Assembly (NCBI GenBank): GCA_015493615.1
Contig: WGCV01000041.1
Coordinates: 124,001 to 188,000, forward strand
Direction of reading: 5' to 3'
DNA from: Melioribacteraceae bacterium
GTDB taxonomy: Bacteria; Bacteroidota; Ignavibacteria; Ignavibacteriales; Melioribacteraceae
Length of the DNA: 64,000 nt
The first letter of the stretch is position 1. Every line of letters starts with the position of its first letter. A program made the translations under genes and the position numbers. The notes below the pieces were generated by a model. That model had not been told where the DNA came from and did not search any database. It was given only the letters and a program-made list of their open reading frames with translations. Positions 8,642 to 15,916 of this stretch are shown piece by piece.

Positions 8642-10840
8642 CTAATCTCCTTTAACCTGTGCGGTAAAATTCTTTTCGTTTTTTCGATATGTGATTTTTT
8701 GTAAACCTGAGTCTGGCGAAATTATTATCTCGCCTTCTCCGTCTCTTTTATAGAACGAAAAAATTCCCGTTCCGAAAATCTTTAACTTAGAGCGAAGTGA
8801 AATAGTTTCATTTTCGTGTGAAAACCAATTATAAACTCCTTTTGATTTTATGACTTCTCCGTAGAAAAGGAAAAACTCGGAAATATATCGCGTAAAACCT
8901 TTAGTAACCGTACCGAGAGGGAAAACATCTTCCCAAAAGAGTTTTTCCGAATATCCCAGAGGAGCTTTTGAAGCTGATAAGTAGAAGAAATAGAGCGCGC
9001 TTTCCTGTTTGCCGATATAATTGGAAGCGTAAAATATTTTTTCGCTGATGAAAATATTCAGTCTGTCGCCGTTACGGTTTTCAATATAGAGCGTGTTAAG
9101 AATGTCAACATTTACTTTCCACCGCTCGGTGAATTTTTCCCCATCTAAAGAACAATTGAAAACGAATTCGTCTCCCAATTTAAAAGTAAAAGCATTTTTG
9201 ATAATTTTATGGACATCGATGTTCTTTACCGATTGATTTTCTTCGGGATAGTCGAACACTTTTAATTCCTCTCGGGAATCGGTTTTAAGAATATACTGAG
9301 AGAACGGAAACTTGTAAGTTTTATCTCCGAGCTTGTCCGTAAGCTGAAATTGAAAGTGAAGATGAGGTTTCGGAGAGCGACCGCTGTTTCCGCATCTCGC
9401 AACTACCTGACCCTTTTTTACTTTGTCGCCGACTTTGGGCAAAATAGATTTCCTTTTCAAATGGGACATCGAGGAAAAAAGTCCGTTCCCGTGATCAATA
9501 ATCAGAGTATTTCCCCAATTCTGCTCGAGGTTAACTTCGTCGATATTATTGTCGTGTACCGAATCGATTGCTTTTACAACTTCTCCGTCGAGAGGAGCGA
9601 CAACAGGCGTATTAAAACAATAAAAATCGGAGGGCTTAGCGCCGTCCCCGGAATAGAACTTTCCCGTTTCATCTGCTATCTCAAAATCCCAAGCATATTT
9701 CCACTCATCTTTATGCGTATGTTTACCATCGAAAGCCTGCGTAATCTTCCATTCGCCAAGAAATGGAAATTCGGGAAACATGTATTTGAAACCCTCAAAG
9801 CGGGCTGTTCTTGTCGTGTGGTAGTAATAGTTTTCTTCCGGCGAGCCCGGACTAAAATAAAGAAGAGTTAAATCGGTGCTCTCTTTTCTGAACTTCAAAC
9901 TGTAAATAGTAGAGAGAGCGACAAAGTTAAACGGAAGAACCAGCACCGGAAGAAGTTTTTCCGCAAGGATACTCTCGAAAAAAAGAGTGAAAATTATTGT
10001 AAAGAAAATAGTCATTAAGAGAAGGGGAATAGTTTTTTTTGATAGAATTATCATACTTCCGCCGAGAGCAAAAGCAATAAGTATTGCATTGAACGACGTT
10101 AAAATTAAAAGCGTGTATGAGGGATTTTTAAACAGGATACTGATTACTGCAAAATTGAAGAAAAAAGCAATCAGGGAGTTGATAAACATAACTCTTGAAA
10201 AAACAAGTATGATAATTAGAATCAAAAATCCGGCAACGGCTTTGCTCTGCAATAAAATTAGAGCTACAGAGTTCAAGAGAAGGTTTACGCAATCCGGAAG
10301 AAAACTAATGGCGCCGGTTGACGCAGTTAGCAAATCGCGATAAAGAACGCCGTTGAAATTGGTAACTACAATTAAGAAGATGTACAATGTTAAAATAAAC
10401 GGAAGACTTAATCCGGGCAGATTAAAAACGTTTGCCATTAAATGTTCCATTGAAGCGGAAATAAAAAAAGCGAGGAAAATAAAGACAATCGCCATTCCGA
10501 GAATAAGAGGCGTTATCTCGAAGAAAAATCCGATTGCGGCTCCAAGCAGTATTCCGTTAAATCCGTAGAAGCCCTTTCTGATTTTATCTTTATCGAAGTT
10601 AAGATAAAGAGCGAATGAATTTGAAAGGAGAACTCCGAGAAATCCGAGCGCGCCGACCTGAACATCAATAAATGAAATTAGGAGCGCCGCAAGCCCGAAC
10701 CACTTCCGGTTTGAGAAAAAAATCTGGGCGTAGCTGTATAAAACGGAATCTAAAAAGAGATTTCCATCACGCCAGACTGTAGAAATATCATTAAGTAATC
10801 GCATAAATAAACGATTGGATAAATAATCAGATTTGGTCAT
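8642..10840 (-). CDS. Urea-transporter domain fused to an M23 (LytM-like) peptidase domain
   Basis: A 732-residue fusion. Residues ~25-320 are hydrophobic with ~10 membrane segments and urea-transporter features (GFYGFNGILLGAAIGFFFE, VFNLPGLSLPFILTLYIF). Residues ~370-520 form an M23/LytM domain with PVVAPLDGEVV, NTLIIDHGNGLFSSMSHL, GDKVKKGQVVARCGNSG and the zinc motif HLHFQF. The usual first-ligand motif HxGxD appears as KYAWDF, with nearby histidines in HTHKDEW, so metal binding may be atypical. Residues ~540-732 are beta-rich and unrecognised. M23 enzymes cut peptidoglycan cross-bridges; inactive ones act as regulators. The gene sits between a PLP-decarboxylase gene (56-base gap) and a TPR gene (2 bases). 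Confidence 0.85.
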   Translation of the reverse strand: MTKSDYLSNRLFMRLLNDISTVWRDGNLFLDSVLYSYAQIFFSNRKWFGLAALLISFIDVQVGALGFLGVLLSNSFALYLNFDKDKIRKGFYGFNGILLGAAIGFFFEITPLILGMAIVFIFLAFFISASMEHLMANVFNLPGLSLPFILTLYIFLIVVTNFNGVLYRDLLTASTGAISFLPDCVNLLLNSVALILLQSKAVAGFLILIIILVFSRVMFINSLIAFFFNFAVISILFKNPSYTLLILTSFNAILIAFALGGSMIILSKKTIPLLLMTIFFTIIFTLFFESILAEKLLPVLVLPFNFVALSTIYSLKFRKESTDLTLLYFSPGSPEENYYYHTTRTARFEGFKYMFPEFPFLGEWKITQAFDGKHTHKDEWKYAWDFEIADETGKFYSGDGAKPSDFYCFNTPVVAPLDGEVVKAIDSVHDNNIDEVNLEQNWGNTLIIDHGNGLFSSMSHLKRKSILPKVGDKVKKGQVVARCGNSGRSPKPHLHFQFQLTDKLGDKTYKFPFSQYILKTDSREELKVFDYPEENQSVKNIDVHKIIKNAFTFKLGDEFVFNCSLDGEKFTERWKVNVDILNTLYIENRNGDRLNIFISEKIFYASNYIGKQESALYFFYLSASKAPLGYSEKLFWEDVFPLGTVTKGFTRYISEFFLFYGEVIKSKGVYNWFSHENETISLRSKLKIFGTGIFSFYKRDGEGEIIISPDSGLQKITYRKNEKNFTAQVKGD

Positions 10841-10864
10841 TCGTCATAGATTTTTAGTTTGTCT

Positions 10865-10896
10865 TCTCATTACTCATTACTCTTAACTCATTACTA
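10865..10896 (-). repeat. Short tandem TAATGAG-type repeats between two genes
   Basis: Read on the minus strand, the gap after the decarboxylase gene holds several near-repeats of GTAATGAG/GTTAAGAG in a row. They create stop codons in more than one frame. Their role is unknown; they may be a slippage-generated spacer. The gap has no hairpin terminator, which is compatible with read-through into the urea-transporter/M23 gene. Confidence 0.5.
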
Positions 10897-12261
10897 CTAA
10901 TCTGTTAATGTAAAATCGCTTAATTTTTCAGGAAGCCTTTCCTGTTCCGTGATGTTCTCGTTTGTTTCCGCGGCGCGAATTAATTCCACATCTCCTTCTT
11001 CCGTAATTAAAACGACATTTGGGCGGAGCGAAATAAATTGCATCCATTGCGTTACGCTGTACGCTCCCACGTATAGAACAACAAGTTTATCCCCTTTGTG
11101 CATAACGGGAAGAACCACATCGTCTCTGATAACGTCAATATTCATACATAGCGGTCCATATACTATTGTGTTTTCGGTAAATCCGCTTATTTCTTTTGTA
11201 GGTACTACTTTGTGGTTGAACCAATAACTTGTGAAAAGGTAATTTACTCCGGCGTCCATTATTAACGCCTGCTTACCTGTCGAGAGCCGTTTTGTCGCAA
11301 AAACCGAAGTAATCAGGTAACCTGAATCGTCGATTAAAGCGCGTCCAGTTTCAAGTGTTAAAACGGGAAGTTCGTCCGAAGGAAGATTAAGTTCAAACAG
11401 CGCTGATGTTATTGCGTCCGCGTAATCTTCATAGGTTGGCAGAAGCTGTTCGGCTTCCAGATACTGTCCTTTAAGCGTATTGTTTGAAGGGAATCCGCCG
11501 CCAAGATCGATGTATTCCAGTCTGACATTGTAGTTATCATAAATTTCTTTCGCTAAATCGACTAATTTCAAAGTGGCTTGGCGGTAAGGTTCGGCGCTCA
11601 TTATGTAAGTGCCAATGTGAGTATGCAGCCCTTTCAGCTCTAATCGTTCATCGTGGATTATTCTTTTAAGCGCAAGCATTGCTTCGCCGTTTTCGTAATT
11701 GAACCCGAATCTATTCCAAGGTGGATAGATTCCCGTATCCATATTAACGCGTATTGCGACGTTTGCAGTTAAATCAATTTTTTCCGTAATTTCCATTATT
11801 GAATAGAGTTCGTCAAAGTGATCGATGTGAATCAGCGCTTTTTCTCTGATTGCTTTTTCAAGCGCGGATTCGGATTTAAACGGGCCGTTAAAAATTATAT
11901 TTTCCCCTTTTACGCCGAGATCTCTCGCTTTGTCATATTCAAATTCCGAAACCACTTCCGCCCAAGAGCCTTCCTGATGATAAATTGAGCAGATTGCGCT
12001 TAAATAATTCGTTTTGTACGACCAAGCAAATCTGACTTTGGGATAACGTGTTTTGAATATTTTATTTAGTTTTCTGTATTTCTCGCGAATTTGTTTTTCG
12101 GAAAACACAAAGAGGGGGGAACCGAATTTTTCGGTTAACGAATCGATTTCGACATCGTCAATTTTGGTTATCGGTCTGAAAGTTTGCGTTGAACCGAATT
12201 TATTCATCATTCCCGAATGCTGTTTAAGAATTATCGGTTTTTCATATCTTTTCTTAGTCAT
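10897..12261 (-). CDS. Fold-type III PLP-dependent decarboxylase (diaminopimelate/ornithine-decarboxylase-like)
   Basis: A 454-residue protein with the alanine-racemase-type barrel and C-terminal beta domain of the LysA/SpeC-like family. The PLP lysine is in RFAWSYKTNYLSAI near residue 83. HTHIGTYI, EYIDLGGGFP, LETGRALI and the catalytic-cysteine segment YGPLCMNIDV (LysA usually has CESxD) are present, as is GAYSVTQWM. The site looks intact, but the altered residues after the Cys argue against plain meso-diaminopimelate decarboxylation. Its ATG overlaps the ATP-grasp stop by 8 bases. By analogy with BtrK, which works with ATP-grasp BtrJ in butirosin synthesis, it may decarboxylate an amino acid attached to a carrier or peptide. 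That analogy is inference. Confidence 0.85.
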   Translation of the reverse strand: MTKKRYEKPIILKQHSGMMNKFGSTQTFRPITKIDDVEIDSLTEKFGSPLFVFSEKQIREKYRKLNKIFKTRYPKVRFAWSYKTNYLSAICSIYHQEGSWAEVVSEFEYDKARDLGVKGENIIFNGPFKSESALEKAIREKALIHIDHFDELYSIMEITEKIDLTANVAIRVNMDTGIYPPWNRFGFNYENGEAMLALKRIIHDERLELKGLHTHIGTYIMSAEPYRQATLKLVDLAKEIYDNYNVRLEYIDLGGGFPSNNTLKGQYLEAEQLLPTYEDYADAITSALFELNLPSDELPVLTLETGRALIDDSGYLITSVFATKRLSTGKQALIMDAGVNYLFTSYWFNHKVVPTKEISGFTENTIVYGPLCMNIDVIRDDVVLPVMHKGDKLVVLYVGAYSVTQWMQFISLRPNVVLITEEGDVELIRAAETNENITEQERLPEKLSDFTLTD

Positions 12262-13297
12262 TTCTTAATACTCCGTTTACTGTAATATCTTCAAATTTTT
12301 TCATATCTACAATTAAATCCCATGAATAGCGGATGAAAATTTTCCCTACTTCGTAGTTTTCAAAAGGTTCAATTTTTTCGCCGAGAGCTAATTGAAGAGC
12401 TGCGTAAGGCAGGTTTTGCCCCGCTCCGACTGCGAGATAAACCCAAGCCGGAAAACGCGGGTTAATTTCAAGGAGGAAATATTCTCCCGTATCACGTTTT
12501 TTAACAAATTCAAATTCCGCTCCGCCTCTCCAATTTAGGGCTTTAATTATCTTTTGCGAGATGGACAGAAGCTCCTCGTCCATTATTGTTACTCCCGCCC
12601 AGCCTTTGCCTTTATCTGTAATATACATCTTTTTGCTTGCAACGGCTCCGATAGCTGTTCCTTCGCCGTCTCCTAATGCGACAACATTGTACTCCTCGCC
12701 GCTGATAAACTCCTGAACAATAATGGGCAATCCCCATTTGGAAGCCATCTTGGTAAAATATGCAGAAGCTTCCTGGAAATTATGAGCGACATATGCGTCG
12801 TAAAAAATCCCTTTGATAACAACGGGATACTGCAATTCTTTCGGTAAAGCGTATAAATCATTTATTGAAGAAGCTATAATGTTATAAGGAGCGTTAATAT
12901 TGTTTTTTGTGCAGAAATCAAAAAGTTTGTCTTTTCCTCTTAAGACCAGCTGCTCCATTGTCGGAACAAGGGTCTTGATTCCCAGGTCATTAAGCTTGCC
13001 GGAAAGTTTTGAAAATGCAAAAAGTTCGGCGTCAAGTGTCGGGAAAATTACATCAATTTTCTCAAACGAGTTGATATAAGCCAGTCTGTCAAAGAATGAC
13101 TCTATTCCGCTTGATGGGTAGGGAATTAAATAACTTCGAGAAGTTACTTCTCTCATATATGCTCCTGGCTCAAGAGCGTCGTATAACAAACCTATTATTT
13201 CGCCTTCAAATTTACCTGAATCTTTAATGCCTCGGATTACGGGAACTCCCGGTCCCGGGCTGTCAACGTTGTTCAATCCGGTTACTGCAACTTTCAT
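12254..13297 (-). CDS. CarB/PylC-like ATP-grasp ligase
   Basis: A 347-residue protein with an N-terminal pre-ATP-grasp Rossmann domain (MKVAVTGLNNVDSPGPGVPVIRGI, 'VIFPTLDAELFAFSKL'). The ATP-grasp domain follows: the nucleotide-binding lysine in YPVVIKGIFYDAYVA, IVQEFISGEEYNVVALGD, and the metal site FLLEINPRFPAW. Such enzymes activate a carboxylate as an acyl phosphate and join it to an amine. The substrate is unknown. The ATG overlaps the upstream pqqD-like TGA (ATGA), and the downstream decarboxylase overlaps its own stop by 8 bases. Tight co-translation of the three implies a shared pathway. Confidence 0.87.
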   Translation of the reverse strand: MKVAVTGLNNVDSPGPGVPVIRGIKDSGKFEGEIIGLLYDALEPGAYMREVTSRSYLIPYPSSGIESFFDRLAYINSFEKIDVIFPTLDAELFAFSKLSGKLNDLGIKTLVPTMEQLVLRGKDKLFDFCTKNNINAPYNIIASSINDLYALPKELQYPVVIKGIFYDAYVAHNFQEASAYFTKMASKWGLPIIVQEFISGEEYNVVALGDGEGTAIGAVASKKMYITDKGKGWAGVTIMDEELLSISQKIIKALNWRGGAEFEFVKKRDTGEYFLLEINPRFPAWVYLAVGAGQNLPYAALQLALGEKIEPFENYEVGKIFIRYSWDLIVDMKKFEDITVNGVLRND

Positions 13298-13548
13298 AAT
13301 TCTTCCACTAATTTAAGGTTTCTGAGCAGAGTCAAAAATTCGTCAAAATCTCTTTGAGCCGTATCAATATCAATATCAAATTCATTTGTCAGCAAACTTA
13401 ATATTTCTTCTTCGCTTTTATTTTCTTTTAGATTATTAATTATAAATCTTCCCGTTTCGTTTACGGTAAAAGATTCTCCGCTGTTTGCCATAAATAAAAA
13501 GCCGCTTTCACTGACAGCCAAGTTATCCGATATTTTATATTCAGACAT
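13294..13548 (-). CDS. PqqD-like protein (possible RiPP recognition element)
   Basis: An 84-residue protein matching the PqqD pattern: an N-terminal strand pair (LAVSESGFLFM..SGESF), then FTVNETGRFIINNLKENKSEEEIL and a C-terminal helix FDEFLTLLRNLKLVEEL. PqqD proteins are winged-helix peptide chaperones that bind the leader of a ribosomal peptide and present it to modifying enzymes. Stand-alone relatives also occur beside ATP-grasp genes without a known peptide. GGGAG lies about 10 bases before the ATG. It is the first well-supported gene of the cassette. No radical-SAM PqqE partner is present, so a PQQ role is unlikely. Confidence 0.85.
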   Translation of the reverse strand: MSEYKISDNLAVSESGFLFMANSGESFTVNETGRFIINNLKENKSEEEILSLLTNEFDIDIDTAQRDFDEFLTLLRNLKLVEEL

Positions 13549-13624
13549 AAAATTTTTCTCCCATGTTAATTTCTTGTTTAGACAAGTTAAAACTTATTTT
13601 GGTTTAATTTAATATACTAATTTT

Positions 13625-13697
13625 TGGAAATCGGGGAATGATATAAATCACTCTTTTTGTTATATGATTTTATGGCGGAATTTCTTAATCCCCGATA
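13625..13697. promoter_or_regulatory. Long-looped inverted repeat upstream of the pqqD-like gene
   Basis: Arms ATCGGGGA (~13630-13637) and TCCCCGAT (~13689-13696) face each other across ~50 bases. The left arm lies between the small ORF end and the pqqD-like gene. It could be an RNA stem separating a highly expressed leader/peptide gene from the enzymes, or an operator pair. No T-run follows, so it is not a standard terminator. Confidence 0.3.
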
Positions 13698-13777
13698 ATG
13701 CTGCATGAAGATACGGATTCAATTTCCCACATAAAGTCCCAACAATTTTTACATGTGATTTTTTCATACGGGGACAT
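13685..13777 (-). CDS. Possible 30-residue cysteine-containing peptide ORF upstream of the pqqD-like gene
   Basis: An ATG-to-TAA reading frame of 30 codons begins 20 bases after the FapA-like stop and ends 136 bases before the pqqD-like start. It begins MSPYEKITCKNCWDF and has three Cys, CxxC at residues 9-12 and one more at 25. Codon choice resembles neighbouring genes. Only a weak AAAGAA precedes the ATG. It could be a peptide substrate for the PqqD/ATP-grasp/decarboxylase set, a decayed zinc ribbon (CxxC...CxxI), or chance. A second overlapping frame (13660-13767, 35 codons) exists, which lowers confidence. Confidence 0.3.
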   Translation of the reverse strand: MSPYEKITCKNCWDFMWEIESVSSCSIIGD

Positions 13778-13797
13778 TTGTTCTTTATGAAAAATTA

Positions 13798-15537
13798 TTA
13801 TGAAATTTTCATCTCTTCATTTTCATTTAGAGTAAAAGTTTTATTTCTTAATTTATCGGTTACTTTAAAAACGGTTTTTTTTATAACGATTTCGACGCCG
13901 GGATAAATATCGCCCGTAATTTTAACTTTTGATTCGGAAGGCATATTTAAGATTTTATCGAGTTCAGCTTTCTCTGCCGCCATTACCTCAAAAGTATTTT
14001 TTAGCTCTTGATATTCGGAAATTATTTCTTTTAAACGGCGCTTACCCTTTATTGATAAATTTTCCGGATTGGAATATTGCTTCAGTCTTATTTCTTTTTT
14101 CTTTAGTTTTTCTTTCATCTCGTTAATTGCCAATGACAACCGTAATGATTTTTCAAGAAGCGCATAATCAAGTCCGACGTGTATTCGTGTTTTTACTCCG
14201 AATTCATTTCCCGCAGATTTGATCTCGACATCTTTTTCAGCGATTGAAGTTCCGCCAATTATTCTTGCATTTCCCGCCATTGATTTTATGCTTCCTTTGG
14301 CGTAAAGTTTTGCGTCAACAGCTTCTTTCATTATGATTATATCGCCATCTGCATTAACAGACTGATTCCGTATGTGACGCACTTTTACATCTCCGGCAGC
14401 GGTGATTTTGCCCTTGCCGCTTCCGCCAAAGCCCCCGTTAATCGTAATCGTTCCTTGCGACTTAATCTCAGCGTCATTTATAAAACCGTTTATTGTGATG
14501 CTTTTATCAATGTCTAATTTAAATCCGCTCCGAACGTCTCCGTTTACATTTAACGCTCCTTTGCTCGAAATATTCCCGGTATGGAAATCAACATTCCCTT
14601 TAACGTTATATTTCTCCGTAACGTTCAGTTTTCCGTTTGAATTTGTTAAGTATCCGTTAATATCGGAAAGGAGAACATTCGGCTCTTCCTCCCGGTAGTA
14701 GGTATGAGTTCCTTTCGGGTCGGGCGCTTTTTTTACCGGCTCCGGTTTTGTGGATCTGCCGAGTACGTCAACTCCCGCTTTACCGGGAATCGGAGGATGA
14801 ACTATCGCCAGTTTTTCATCTTGCTCAACGGTGATAATCGTTCCCATGTTGTAGAAATCAACTCTTTGATTACCGTCTATATTATTCTTTTTCTCTTTTT
14901 TCATTTTTACGAGGTATTCCACCCAACCCTCTTTAGCCGGCTGAGGAAAAGTCCCTCGCGCTATTTCAACATCCGTAAATGGCTGCTGTGAAGTTTCCAG
15001 CATTTTCAAATATTTACTTATCAGTTTTACATCCGGCGTGGCTGTAATTTTAAGCTCTTTGAACTTTAACAATATTTCATCAAGAGAAAGATTTTTGTAA
15101 CCTTTTGCGGGGGGATAAAAACTGCATTTTACGCTCATAGCGTCTTTCGTGATCTCCAAGAGAAAAGATGCGTTTTTACGTACCGGTAAAATTGAATATA
15201 AGTTATCTTCCAAAATAAAAAAACCTTCAACCGAAGAATAAAATTTCCCGTTTTCCGAATGAATATTCTTCCAAACTTGTGTAATATTAGCCGTGGGTTT
15301 ATTTGCGCCGGAGTTTTCATCGATTGTGGAGAAAAGCAAAGTATTTGCCGGGAGCATTTTGTTAAAAACGATTAGTTTTTCAACGCTAAACAAATACAAC
15401 TGGTTCTCAATAAGGAGTTGTTTAATTTTTTCGGTTTCCATCAATGAAAGCGGAACGGCTTCTAAGAATAAATTCGAGGTTTTTCCGGAGTCGGTATTTT
15501 TCATAATGTTCGAGCTTTTAGTGACAAATTCCGGCAT
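13798..15537 (-). CDS. FapA/DUF342 family protein
   Basis: A 579-residue protein. The central region (~200-430) shows the FapA glycine-rich parallel-beta pattern (GNVDFHTGNISSKGALNVNG, TINGGFGGSGKGKITAAGDV), preceded by the conserved IVHPPIPGKAGVDVLGRSTKPEP. A charged coiled-coil helix at ~450-525 and a short beta domain close the chain. FapA-type proteins are named for a link to flagellar assembly in Vibrio, but DUF342 proteins are widespread in non-flagellate bacteria and their biochemistry is unclear. No flagellar genes are in the window. Start at the ATG 15537; an internal ATG 11 residues later is an alternative. Confidence 0.85.
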   Translation of the reverse strand: MPEFVTKSSNIMKNTDSGKTSNLFLEAVPLSLMETEKIKQLLIENQLYLFSVEKLIVFNKMLPANTLLFSTIDENSGANKPTANITQVWKNIHSENGKFYSSVEGFFILEDNLYSILPVRKNASFLLEITKDAMSVKCSFYPPAKGYKNLSLDEILLKFKELKITATPDVKLISKYLKMLETSQQPFTDVEIARGTFPQPAKEGWVEYLVKMKKEKKNNIDGNQRVDFYNMGTIITVEQDEKLAIVHPPIPGKAGVDVLGRSTKPEPVKKAPDPKGTHTYYREEEPNVLLSDINGYLTNSNGKLNVTEKYNVKGNVDFHTGNISSKGALNVNGDVRSGFKLDIDKSITINGFINDAEIKSQGTITINGGFGGSGKGKITAAGDVKVRHIRNQSVNADGDIIIMKEAVDAKLYAKGSIKSMAGNARIIGGTSIAEKDVEIKSAGNEFGVKTRIHVGLDYALLEKSLRLSLAINEMKEKLKKKEIRLKQYSNPENLSIKGKRRLKEIISEYQELKNTFEVMAAEKAELDKILNMPSESKVKITGDIYPGVEIVIKKTVFKVTDKLRNKTFTLNENEEMKIS

Positions 15538-15916
15538 TAACGGATTTGTCTGTATTATTTAATTTTTTCAACTAACTATCGGAAATTTTTCGTTAATGTT
15601 TAATCTCTCACTTTCCCTAAACATGGACAAGCCGGAACAGAAAAGAATTGTAAAAGATAAAATAATTTTTTCTTAACGCGGTTTATCGTTTATTTGTACG
15701 TTTCATCTCGCAGACGGCATCATCCGCCTCAATCAGAAATGGTGGGACCGTAACGAAAAGCGTTGCGGTAAACTCTGATATTCAATCCTAATTCAGATGA
15801 TAACTTTCATAAAACAAACTAATTTTGGTTGAATGTATATTATTTTATATTTTGATTTTGTGTGTTCTATTTTATCGTGTAAATTGAAGTTAACTAAAAT
15901 TAAGATTAAAGTTCCG
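15538..15916. other. Divergent intergenic region with a repeated hairpin
   Basis: This separates the minus-strand FapA gene from the plus-strand kinase operon, so it should carry promoters for both; I could not place a consensus confidently. At 15747-15769, ACCGTAACG-AAAAG-CGTTGCGGT forms a 9-base near-perfect hairpin followed by AAAC. A similar GAAAAGCG hairpin occurs at 36486-36507. An open frame extends upstream from 15917 to 15833, but its translation has no signal-peptide character and is probably not used. Confidence 0.45.

Noticed and set aside
9350-9871. Plus-strand open frame of 173 codons inside the urea-transporter/M23 gene
   Set aside because: It is antisense to a clear M23 domain, with no domain or start signal of its own.
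10897-12261. Straight annotation as lysA (lysine biosynthesis)
   Set aside because: The active-site core fits the fold, but the segment after the catalytic Cys and the PqqD/ATP-grasp company differ from LysA contexts, so a lysA symbol would overclaim.
13660-13767. Overlapping 35-codon frame starting MKKSHVKIV as an alternative peptide gene
   Set aside because: Cannot be excluded, but it has no ribosome site and runs through the inverted-repeat region. I kept only the frame with CxxC as the named candidate.
13798-15537. Flagellar role for the FapA-like protein
   Set aside because: No flagellar or chemotaxis genes are in the window; DUF342 proteins are common in non-flagellated bacteria.
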